Shown: positions 36,401 through 44,183 of the stretch, piece by piece
How the letters are laid out: the number at the start of each line of letters is the position of its first letter
How positions within the stretch are numbered: the first letter of the stretch is position 1
Assembly (NCBI GenBank): GCA_019359535.1
Contig: JAHHHE010000001.1
Coordinates: forward strand, 1-64,000
DNA: 64,000 nt
From: Gloeocapsa sp. UFS-A4-WI-NPMV-4B04
GTDB taxonomy: Bacteria; Cyanobacteriota; Cyanobacteriia; Cyanobacteriales; Chroococcidiopsidaceae
Reading direction: 5' to 3'
Notes under the pieces: generated by a model
Seen by the model: only the letters and a program-made list of their open reading frames with translations
The model's database searches: none
Told to the model about the DNA's origin: nothing
Made by a program: the position numbers and the translations under genes

Positions 36401-37781
36401 CTACCTGTGCTTCAAATAAATGGTGGATACACTTTTGCGGATAATCAATTTGAGTGTTGTTGATGGCTAATATTTGTTGGCGTTGGCGATCGCTAATAAT
36501 TTCTAATTCATTAACTGTAGCTTCGGGGTTTTTAGCCGCACTTGCTACTAAGGTTTGAAATTGCTCCCCTAATCGCTGAATACTTTGTCTGTCAATTAGT
36601 TCGCGATCGTAGTGTAATTGAGTTGTGAGCGATTCTGGTTGATGCAAGCAAGTGAGTTTAACTTTGAAGCGATCAAAGCAAACGTAATGCTTGTCAAGGG
36701 AAAAAGAAACCCCGCCAGCAGAATATTTATCTAGCCATTCATCAAACTCAAAACTAATCGGGAAATCTACATTGGTTGTTAATGCAGGATCTTCCCAAAT
36801 GAAATACTCCTGCCATTGGTCAATATTGTGCCAATTCTCATCAATCTGAGCTAACACTTCAGTAAATTTCAAGCTCTCTTGCCAGGAACAACGGACAGGC
36901 AAGGATTTGGCTAATAGACCTAGTGATTGATGCAATTCCTGATATTTTCTGCCATTGAAAACAGTGGTAATGGTAACGTCTGATTTCCCTGTGATTCGCC
37001 CAATTAGTAGCTGCCAGCAGGCGAATAAAAATTTATCAATTGTAGTGGAATGTAGAGTAGCGATCTCCTCCAGTTTCTGTACATCTGGCTCAATTTTTAC
37101 TACATAAACATCGGGTTCAAACTTTGTTTTTTCACGTTGTTGACGCTCAAAAGGCAGAGTCAGCGATCGTAGCTCCCAGCTTTGTTGCCAGAAATCTTTT
37201 CCTACTTCTGCATCTTCTACTTCTAGTAGTTCGTTCTGCCATTCCGAAAATTGAATATACTGTACTGGTTCATCAGTTAATTCCTTGCCTTCTAAGCAAG
37301 CAGTATAGGCATTACTAATTTCTTGAACTAGGTTTTTAAGTGACCAACTATCTGCATATAACGATGGTAGGTTAATTAGCAAAATATGCTGTTTATCTGA
37401 AAGCTTAAGTAGAGATAAGCGCAATTGAGAAGCTTGAAAATTAAAAATAAAATGCCTTTCTGCTTCAAAAAGTGCCTCAATTTTATCTAATTGTTCTTCG
37501 GTAGATAGACCGATCAAATTAATATCTTGCCAAAATATCGTACTACTTTCGCCTATTACTTGAATAGGAAATTTTATCCCAGGTCGCCGTTGAAAAGATG
37601 TCCGCAGAATTTCATGACGAGCAACAACTTTCTCCAAAGCTGCTTTTAATAATTCAGCATTGATTTGACCTTCAAGACGAATGGCACATTGAGTATAGTA
37701 AGCAAAATTATCTTGTTGTAATAACCAAAGATGCTTTTGCTGTGGGGAGAGCCTAAACCCTTCAATAGTTTGATTTCGCAT
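33426..37781 (-). CDS. NRPS6: C*(interface)-A(Asp)-PCP-R terminal module
   Basis: The 1451-residue last synthetase. Residues about 1-430 form a condensation-fold domain (GFRLSPQQKHLWLLQQ) whose catalytic HHxxxDG is replaced by PSLYADS, so it cannot condense normally. The adenylation domain (about 450-955) gives the pocket code DLTKVGHVG-K, an aspartate code. PCP is around residue 1015 (LGGHSLL). A thioester-reductase domain (about 1080-1430: NAILLTGATGFLGAFLL, YVQSKW, the latter a YxxxK) releases the chain with NAD(P)H as an aldehyde or alcohol. The upstream NRPS5 ends in C-TauD, so that C does the bond and TauD hydroxylates this Asp. Repeats are inserted near 34580 and 33574. Confidence 0.93.
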   Translation of the reverse strand: MRNQTIEGFRLSPQQKHLWLLQQDNFAYYTQCAIRLEGQINAELLKAALEKVVARHEILRTSFQRRPGIKFPIQVIGESSTIFWQDINLIGLSTEEQLDKIEALFEAERHFIFNFQASQLRLSLLKLSDKQHILLINLPSLYADSWSLKNLVQEISNAYTACLEGKELTDEPVQYIQFSEWQNELLEVEDAEVGKDFWQQSWELRSLTLPFERQQREKTKFEPDVYVVKIEPDVQKLEEIATLHSTTIDKFLFACWQLLIGRITGKSDVTITTVFNGRKYQELHQSLGLLAKSLPVRCSWQESLKFTEVLAQIDENWHNIDQWQEYFIWEDPALTTNVDFPISFEFDEWLDKYSAGGVSFSLDKHYVCFDRFKVKLTCLHQPESLTTQLHYDRELIDRQSIQRLGEQFQTLVASAAKNPEATVNELEIISDRQRQQILAINNTQIDYPQKCIHHLFEAQVEQTPHNIAVVFEDQHLTYRELNTRANQLAHYLQDLGVGAEELVGIDLERSLEIIIAMLGILKAGGAYLPIDPALPTEGLSFRLQDTQARVLLTQQSLVETVPNSATQVVCLDHSEVIAQKSKANPTSQVTSENLVYVLFTSGSTGEPKGVAVEHRQLLNYLYGILEKLNLPAGASYATVSTFAADLGNTAIFPALCTGGCLHIISSERASDPAALADYCDRHPIDCLKIVPSHLATLLASSSAILPRQRLVLGGEAASWELIHQIQQQSPCQILNHYGPTETTVGVLTYCVDQLSHAATVPLGRPLANTQVYVLDQQLRLVPIGVPGELYISGAGLARAYLHRPELTAERFINNPFEDGPRLYKTGDIARYLPDGNIEFLGRVDDQVKIRGFRVELGEIAALLNQHPGIRQASAIVREDVPGDQRLVAYLVLNRQSALDVGAIRSFLQTKLPEYMIPSAFVILQALPLTPNGKVDRSSLPAPDRTHSGLEAGYIAPRTAAEKQLTEIWAKVLGLKQVGIYDNFFELGGHSLLLTQLLVQVRDAFQVDLSLSSLFASSTVAELAEKIELAGRKDTQFDRETSLDLGAEVVLDPTIRPDTFSLQPSASCLDNAILLTGATGFLGAFLLSELLQQTTADIYCLVRSLNIESAKNKLQSSLESYLVWQESFSHRIIPVVGDLSQPLLGLSQEQFHFLASKIEAIYHNGAWVHHTSSYSTLKAANVLGTQEILRLASQIKLKPVHFISTTSVFSSSNSAEGKLREQDSLEHSPIDANGYVQSKWVAEKLITIAGDRGLPVSIYRPGRISGHSQTGVFNQNDFLYRLIIGCIQLGAAPAGNTNFDLVPVDYVSQAIIHLSKQQESLGKAFHLVNPRPLNANVLIDAIRSLGYPIERISYEQWRTELLNIARNFPEHPLYPLVPFFAASDSQQSNTSASRKRQASEAGIAFDCQNTLTGLANTGITCPQISDRLLHTYLSYLINKNFLNPPQPQQIPC
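33574..33613 (-). repeat. Dispersed palindromic repeat in the end of the R domain
   Basis: GCGATGCCAGCTTCGCTGGC, followed by TTGCCGCTTACGGCTCGCAC, sits in frame and encodes the odd basic stretch SRKRQASEAGIA near the NRPS6 C-terminus. These words are dispersed in cyanobacterial intergenic DNA. A shorter related word (GCGACAGCTTCGCTAACGC) occurs in the PKS gene near 56526. Confidence 0.55.
34580..34610 (-). repeat. GGCTGAA tandem repeat between PCP and R of NRPS6
   Basis: Four near-perfect seven-base units (GGAGGCT, then GAAGGCT units) are inserted in frame in the PCP-R linker and encode FSLQPSASCLD. A seven-base unit repeated in frame within a linker indicates a tolerated insertion. Confidence 0.6.
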
Positions 37782-37811
37782 AGATATTGAAATTCTGGAA
37801 GTGTATTTGTA

Positions 37812-38432
37812 TTATTCGTCTGTTACGAGAACAGATCCCTTAGAGTCCCACAAGTTCTCACGGATTGCTCTTTGATACAAAGCCTCGAAAACCTCAGCCA
37901 AAGCGGGAGCAAAAGCCATAGCCTTCTTATTACGGCTCCGGCTCATCTCCTCCGTCACAAAGTGTTCTTGCCATACCCGTCCAGAACTAAAAACGTTTTG
38001 GGCAAAGGCTTGTAGCTTATCCATCGCTCTAGCAAACTGAGCTTCTGGTGTCGGAGCGATCTCAAATTCTTTCCACCAACCATAGACTAACTTTTGCACA
38101 TCCTCCGGCAGCAAGGCGAACAGCTGATTTGCAGCAGTCTCCTCACGAGCATTCTGGTTATAGTTGCCCACAGTGTCATATGCAAACGTATCGCCAGCGT
38201 AGATTTCGACTAGATCATGGATGAGAATCAATTTCAGCACACGCTCAATGTCAACATCAATTTCCATTTCCTGATAAAGAAGGAGAGCAAACAGGCTCGT
38301 ATGCCAGGTATGTTCAGCATCGCTCTCGTGCCGACTATGGTCTGAAAGATATGCAGATCGATATATCAGCTTTAGCTGGTCAATTGTTTCGAGGAAGCCC
38401 AGTATTTTAGTGAAACGCTGCGAATCGATCAT
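37812..38432 (-). CDS. HD-domain phosphohydrolase (YfbR/HDDC2-like)
   Basis: A 206-residue HD-domain protein of the 5'-deoxynucleotidase type. Metal ligands are visible as HESDAEHTWH, LILIHDLVEIYAGD (the HD pair) and a later D in RAMDKLQAF. Members hydrolyse deoxynucleoside monophosphates. It lies between NRPS5 and NRPS6 with spacers of 52 and 30 bases, so it is part of the transcript. This is an unusual resident of a siderophore locus. It might serve nucleotide recycling or hydrolyse a phosphorylated intermediate; no direct evidence is seen. Confidence 0.85.
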   Translation of the reverse strand: MIDSQRFTKILGFLETIDQLKLIYRSAYLSDHSRHESDAEHTWHTSLFALLLYQEMEIDVDIERVLKLILIHDLVEIYAGDTFAYDTVGNYNQNAREETAANQLFALLPEDVQKLVYGWWKEFEIAPTPEAQFARAMDKLQAFAQNVFSSGRVWQEHFVTEEMSRSRNKKAMAFAPALAEVFEALYQRAIRENLWDSKGSVLVTDE

Positions 38433-38484
38433 ATAAATCTCCTGTCTACAAGTCGTTGCCTACAGTAGTGACTAACCACTACCC

Positions 38485-41400
38485 TTAAGTAGCGATTATT
38501 TCGCCCATTGCCACGACAATTTTGCGCGAACCTTCATAAGGGTTACGTCCATGAGCAGCCAGCATATTATCCAGCATCAAAATATCACCTTGTTGCCAAA
38601 GAAAACTGCTAGTTAATTCTTGATAAACTGCCTCTATTTCCGCAATTACTGAGTCTTCAATTGCCGAACCATCGCCGTAATAAACATTACGTGGTAATTT
38701 CTTTTCCCCAAACATTGACAATAGAGATTGCCGCACATTTGACTCTAAGCATGATACGTGATGCAATTGCAGTTGATTGAAAAAAACAAGCTCTCCTGTT
38801 TTCGGATGTTTAGACACTGCTGGTCTAATTTGGCGGGTTCTCAGATTATTATCTGCGAGCCACTCAAAATCTATTTTTGCTTGACGACAATATTCTTCAA
38901 CTACTGCTTTATCAGTAGTATGAAAGAAATCTTGCCAACTCACATCTAAACCTGCAATGTAGTTGCGGACATACATTAATTGTTTTTGCTCAAATTTTTC
39001 CCGTAACTTAGGATTTAGGCGTTGATATACTTGGCGACAGTCAATAATTGGAGTTTCGCCGCCTTTTTGTGCTGGTTGCACACAGAAAAACCAGATTTTT
39101 TGGGGAAACTGGTGTAAATGAGAACTTTCGTTATGAAATAAGATCGCTTTGTCAGGCGGGTAGGGAGTAGAACTATAAACTTTGCCGCTAATTCCTTCTC
39201 TGGGTAAGTCACCGTACTCACCAAATAATTCTGGGCAAATAGCTTGAGCAAAGTTTTCAAACTCAGGTACTGTAGTGAGATTAAATCCTCGAAACAGAAT
39301 TGCTCCGTATTTGAGTAGGTTTGCTTCTATAAATTCGCGATGATTTTTTGCCCAGTCAGCTAAGTCAATTTGAGCAAAATTAGGTTGAATTAACAAGGGA
39401 AAATATTTCCCTTGCTGTAAAGAATCTGTCTTAACTAATTGCCCTTGGGGTAGGCTGATAGTTTTGGGTTTAACAGATTTAAATTGCTGGAAACTAACTT
39501 GTTTTCGTGCTTCTTGTTGAGTAATTTGTTTGGTTTTTTCAGTTTCAGTTAGGATCTCTAAAGCGTTGATTTTGGTGTCTGGTTGAGCAGCAGCATTGTT
39601 AGCTAAAGTTTCAAAGTTATTTGACATACGCTTGATAATTGCCGGATGAAAAATGTCAGTGTTGTATTGCCAAGTGCCAACAATTCCTTGTTGAGTTTCT
39701 TCAATAAATAGAACTAAATCAAACTTTGTCTTGCTAGTGTTTATATCTACGGGACTAAGAGTTAAGTTCGTTAATTCCAAAGTCGAAGTTGGGGTATTTT
39801 GGAAGACAAATAACACTTGAAATAGTGGAGTGTGGCTCGTAGTTCGATTTGGTTGGAGAACCTCTACTAACTTGGCAAAAGGCAAATCTTGGTGAGCATA
39901 AGCTCCTAAAGCAACCTCCCGCACCCGCGCTAGCAATTCCCGAAAACTGGGGTTGCCAGATAAATGAGTGCGTAAGACAAGTAGGTTGACAAAAAAACCG
40001 ATTAATGGCTCTATTTCCGAGCGATCGCGATTAGCAACATCAGTCCCAACTACAATGTCATCCTGATTTGTATAGCGGTAGAGCAATGTCTGCAAGATTG
40101 CCAGTAGGGTCATAAATAAGGTGACACCCTCCTGGTTACTCAGGGTTCTGAGTTGTTGGGACAGATGAGGAGACAGGAGAAAGGATTGGTCTGGATCTTC
40201 CTCTGGGGCATTAGATGAGGAAAGGCTACTCGCTATTTTGGGTAAGTCTAATGTTGTGGAAGCGCCTGCTAGCTGTTGTTGCCAGTAGGAAAGTAAATTT
40301 TCTAATACTTCTCCTTGTAGCCACTGACGCTGCCAGTAAGCAAAGTCACCGTATTGGATAGCAAGTTCTGGCAATGGTGACGGGTTTCCGGTCGCAAATG
40401 CTGTGTAGAGTGCCGATATTTCTTTAGTGATGATGCTGGTAGACCAACCATCAGAGACGATGTGGTGCATCGTAAACAACACTATATGTTCTGCTTCGCC
40501 TAGCTTTAGTAGCGTTCCTCGGAGCAAAGCATCTTGTTCTAGGTTAAAAGGCAACTGGGCTTCCGCAGCAGCTAGCCGCAGAACTTCAGCTTCCTGTGTT
40601 GGCATTAATTGCAGGTCTACTAAAGGCAGCTTTATAGTCAAGGTTGGGGCAATAACTTGGACAGGTTGCCCATCTACGACTGTAAAAGTAGTGCGTAAGA
40701 CTGCGTGACGGCGGATAATTTCGTTGAGACTCTGTTCTAGGGCAAAAATATTCAGCGAACCAACTAGACGCACAGCAGCAGCAATGTTGTAGGCGGCGTT
40801 ATTTGGCTGTAATTGATCTAGGAACCACAAGCGTTGTTGAGCAAAGGAAAGAGGTAGCTGCTGCTGTGAAATTCGCTCAATGGGCGGTGTTGTCAGTTTT
40901 TGTGTAGCTGAAATCGCTTGATTAAGGCGATCGCTCAATTGAGCTACTGTCGGCGACTCAAACAACCAGCGCAACGGTAGTTCCACCTGAAAAACTGAGC
41001 GGATACGGGAAATCAACTGAGTGGCTAGCAGTGAATGTCCACCCAAGTGAAAGAAGTTGTCATGGATAGATGGTGCTTGTGCCAATCCCAAGATATCGAC
41101 CCAGATACCAGCCAGTACCTCTTGAATAGGGGTACGAGGTGCGGCAAAAATTTTCTCTAACTCAGTGGTAGCGGGTGCTGGTAAAGCGCGACGGTCTACT
41201 TTGCCGTTGGGTGTTAGTGGTAAAGCCTCTAAGATGACAAACGCTGTGGGAACCATATACTGAGGCAACTGCTGCTCCAGAAAGCGACGGATCGCACTGT
41301 TTTCTAGCTCTGCGTCTGGCTCTGGTACTAAATAAGCGACTAGATGAGAACCAAGTTTATCCTCTCGCACGACAACTACAGTTGTTCGCACTCCTGGATA

Positions 41401-44178
41401 TTGACTCAGCACCGCCTCAATTTCTCTCAGTTCAATGCGGAAGCCGCGCACCTTCACTTGGCGATCGCACCTTTCTTGATACTCCAGAGTGCCATCTGGG
41501 CGATAACGCACTAAGTCTCCAGTTTTGTACAGTCGGGAAGTTGGATCGCTGTTAAAGGGGTTAGAAATAAATTTCTCGGCTGTGAGTTGTGGCTGGTTGA
41601 GATAACCACGAGCTAACCCAGCACCACCGATGTGTAGTTCGCCTCTAGCTGAGATCGGAACTGGTTGCAGGTGATTGTCCAGGACATAAAATTGAGTATT
41701 AGCAATCGGGCGACCGATGGCGACAATGCTGTGTGGTTCGCTACTATTTTGAGGCTCTACTTTATGGGCAGATGACCAGATCGTAGTTTCTGTTGGTCCA
41801 TATAAGTTCCACACCTCAGTACCGCGTGCGACTAACTGATTGGCAAGCAAGCGATCGAGGGCTTCACCACCACAAAGAATTTTCAATTTCCATCTACCCT
41901 GCCATCCAGCTGCTAAAAGTAGCCGCCAAGTGGCAGGAGTGGCTTGCATCACCGTTGCGCCGGAGGATACTAACTGTGCTAACAACTGAGTGCCGTCAGT
42001 GGCGACTTCACGGCTGACTATCACTAAGCGATCGCCTATAACTAACGGTAGGTACAGTTCGAGTGCAGCAATATCAAAAGATAATGTAGTGACTGATAAA
42101 AACGTATCTCCCCCAGTCAAGCCTAGAGTCAAGCGCATGGCATTTAAGAAGTTCGTCAAAGCACTGTGGGGAATTTGCACTCCTTTGGGTTTACCAGTAG
42201 AGCCAGAGGTGTAGATCACATAAGCTAAGTTATCGGCAACCGCCACACTGACGAGATTTTCGTCACTTTGTTGAGCAATCTCTTGCCAGTCGGTATCGAG
42301 ACACACTACCTGAGCTTGATGTTCTGGTAGTCCTGCTAGCAACTGCGACTGAGCGATTAGAACGGACACCTGGGCATCTGACAACATGAATGCCAAGCGC
42401 TCTTGGGGATACGCGGGGTCTAGTGGCACATAAGCGCCGCCAGCTTTGAGGATGCCTAAAAGCCCAATTACCATTTCTAGGGAGCGCTCAACACAGATGC
42501 CGACTAATACCTCTAGCTGCACACCTAGTTTTTGCAAGTGACGTGCTAGTTGATTAGCTCGTTGATTTAGTTCTCGGTAGGTAAATTGTTGGTTTTCAAA
42601 TACTACGGCGATCGCGTCTGGTGTCCTCTCTACTTGCGCCTCAAACAGCTCGTGGATACACAAATCAAGACCTGCTCCTGTGCCTTCTGCGCTCTGCCTT
42701 GCGCCTTCTTCATTCCACTCCACTAGTAGCTGCTGTTGCTCTAACTTACTCAGCAACGGTAAGTCCGAGATAGACTGTTGGGGATTTGCCACAATTCCTG
42801 ATAGTAGAGTTTGAAAATGACCCAACATCCTGCTGATAGTAGTAGCCTCAAACAAATGCGTGTTGTACTCTAAGGCTCCAGTTAATCCCTGCTCTGTGTG
42901 ACTCATCACTAGTGTTAAGTCAAACTTGGCACTGCTGGTGTCTACTTCTATAGGTTGGAGGGTTAGTCCTGAAAGCTCTAAAGTCTCGCTGGGGGCGTTC
43001 TGGAGGACAAACATTACTTGAAATAGTGGTGCGTGACTCAAGTTACGCTCCGGCTGCAACTCCTCTACCAACTTCTCAAAGGGTAAATTTTGGTGAGCAT
43101 AAGCCCCTAAAGCTACTTCTCTAACCCGACGCAATACCTCTTGAAAGCTGGGATTACCAGTTAGATCAGTACGCAGAACTAGAGTATTGATAAATAACCC
43201 AATTAATCCTTCAATTTCAATGCGATCGCGGTTGGCAATCGGCGAACCTACAAGGATATCTGTTTGCCCTGTGTAGCGGTAAAGTAATGTTTTGAAGGCG
43301 GCTAGCAGAGTAATAAAAAGAGTGGTTTCCTCTTGGAGACTGAACTTAGTCACTGCCTCAGTTAAGGTTTTGGGCAGGATAAAAGTTTGCACTGCACCTG
43401 AGAAAATTTGGACTGCTGGACGTGGGCGATCTGTCGGTAAATCTAACACCGGAATACTACCGCCCAGCTGCTTTTTCCAGTAAGTCATCTGAGTATCCAA
43501 TTCTCTTTGTAGCCACTGTCGCTGCCAGAAAGCAAAGTCTGCGTACTGAATTGGTAGTTTCGGTAATGGGGAAGGCTTGCCAGTGGCAAAAGCTTCGTAG
43601 AGTGTCCCTACCTCCCTAATCAGCACTCCCATTGACCAACCATCAGAGACAATATGGTGCATCGCAAACAGTACCGCATACTCTGATTGACACAGATGCA
43701 GTAAGCTAACTCGCAGCAACGGCGGCTGTTGCAAGTCAAAGGGAGTTTGAGCTAATTCCTTCGCTAACCGCAGCACTTCTTGTTCACGCTTGGTTTCGGG
43801 AAGTTGGCGCAGATCCAGTATCGGTAAGGTTAATGACAAACTAGGAGCGATCGCTAGAACTGGTTGTCCATCTACGGTGTCAAAAGCAGTCCGCAAGACT
43901 TCGTGTCGCCTGATAATTTCGTTGAGGCTCTGTTGCAGCGCTGCTACATTCAAGTCACCTTTGAGCCGCACAGCCGCAGGAATGTTATAAAAAGGATTAC
44001 CCGGTTCCAGTCGCTCCAGAAACCACAACCGTTGCTGGGCAAAGGACAAGGTTAAAGCATTATCGCCACGCGGTTGGATTTTTGTTGGTGCGACATTCTG
44101 CTGCTGATACAACTGTTGCACCAGTAGTTCGCGTTTTTCTGGTGAAAGGGCGGCAATGCGATCGCTCAAATTACTCAT
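38485..44178 (-). CDS. NRPS5: C-A(Gly)-PCP-C with fused TauD/SyrP-type hydroxylase
   Basis: The 1897-residue synthetase starts with a docking-like helix (MSNLSDRIAALSPEKRELL). C1 (about 40-465, MHHIVSDGWS intact) is followed by an A domain (about 500-1000) with pocket DILQLGLIW-K, a known glycine code. PCP (LGGHSLL, about 1075), a second C with HHIVSDG intact (about 1120-1545) and a C-terminal TauD/TfdA oxygenase (about 1590-1890) follow. The oxygenase keeps the Fe ligands H-x-E (LFHNESSH, near 1683) and His1876 (AAHGRN) and the 2-oxoglutarate Arg1885. Since the A domain selects Gly, which has no beta carbon, the oxygenase most likely acts on Asp carried by the next protein (NRPS6). C2 would link Gly to that Asp. 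Confidence 0.93.
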   Translation of the reverse strand: MSNLSDRIAALSPEKRELLVQQLYQQQNVAPTKIQPRGDNALTLSFAQQRLWFLERLEPGNPFYNIPAAVRLKGDLNVAALQQSLNEIIRRHEVLRTAFDTVDGQPVLAIAPSLSLTLPILDLRQLPETKREQEVLRLAKELAQTPFDLQQPPLLRVSLLHLCQSEYAVLFAMHHIVSDGWSMGVLIREVGTLYEAFATGKPSPLPKLPIQYADFAFWQRQWLQRELDTQMTYWKKQLGGSIPVLDLPTDRPRPAVQIFSGAVQTFILPKTLTEAVTKFSLQEETTLFITLLAAFKTLLYRYTGQTDILVGSPIANRDRIEIEGLIGLFINTLVLRTDLTGNPSFQEVLRRVREVALGAYAHQNLPFEKLVEELQPERNLSHAPLFQVMFVLQNAPSETLELSGLTLQPIEVDTSSAKFDLTLVMSHTEQGLTGALEYNTHLFEATTISRMLGHFQTLLSGIVANPQQSISDLPLLSKLEQQQLLVEWNEEGARQSAEGTGAGLDLCIHELFEAQVERTPDAIAVVFENQQFTYRELNQRANQLARHLQKLGVQLEVLVGICVERSLEMVIGLLGILKAGGAYVPLDPAYPQERLAFMLSDAQVSVLIAQSQLLAGLPEHQAQVVCLDTDWQEIAQQSDENLVSVAVADNLAYVIYTSGSTGKPKGVQIPHSALTNFLNAMRLTLGLTGGDTFLSVTTLSFDIAALELYLPLVIGDRLVIVSREVATDGTQLLAQLVSSGATVMQATPATWRLLLAAGWQGRWKLKILCGGEALDRLLANQLVARGTEVWNLYGPTETTIWSSAHKVEPQNSSEPHSIVAIGRPIANTQFYVLDNHLQPVPISARGELHIGGAGLARGYLNQPQLTAEKFISNPFNSDPTSRLYKTGDLVRYRPDGTLEYQERCDRQVKVRGFRIELREIEAVLSQYPGVRTTVVVVREDKLGSHLVAYLVPEPDAELENSAIRRFLEQQLPQYMVPTAFVILEALPLTPNGKVDRRALPAPATTELEKIFAAPRTPIQEVLAGIWVDILGLAQAPSIHDNFFHLGGHSLLATQLISRIRSVFQVELPLRWLFESPTVAQLSDRLNQAISATQKLTTPPIERISQQQLPLSFAQQRLWFLDQLQPNNAAYNIAAAVRLVGSLNIFALEQSLNEIIRRHAVLRTTFTVVDGQPVQVIAPTLTIKLPLVDLQLMPTQEAEVLRLAAAEAQLPFNLEQDALLRGTLLKLGEAEHIVLFTMHHIVSDGWSTSIITKEISALYTAFATGNPSPLPELAIQYGDFAYWQRQWLQGEVLENLLSYWQQQLAGASTTLDLPKIASSLSSSNAPEEDPDQSFLLSPHLSQQLRTLSNQEGVTLFMTLLAILQTLLYRYTNQDDIVVGTDVANRDRSEIEPLIGFFVNLLVLRTHLSGNPSFRELLARVREVALGAYAHQDLPFAKLVEVLQPNRTTSHTPLFQVLFVFQNTPTSTLELTNLTLSPVDINTSKTKFDLVLFIEETQQGIVGTWQYNTDIFHPAIIKRMSNNFETLANNAAAQPDTKINALEILTETEKTKQITQQEARKQVSFQQFKSVKPKTISLPQGQLVKTDSLQQGKYFPLLIQPNFAQIDLADWAKNHREFIEANLLKYGAILFRGFNLTTVPEFENFAQAICPELFGEYGDLPREGISGKVYSSTPYPPDKAILFHNESSHLHQFPQKIWFFCVQPAQKGGETPIIDCRQVYQRLNPKLREKFEQKQLMYVRNYIAGLDVSWQDFFHTTDKAVVEEYCRQAKIDFEWLADNNLRTRQIRPAVSKHPKTGELVFFNQLQLHHVSCLESNVRQSLLSMFGEKKLPRNVYYGDGSAIEDSVIAEIEAVYQELTSSFLWQQGDILMLDNMLAAHGRNPYEGSRKIVVAMGEIIAT

Positions 44179-44183
44179 AGAAC

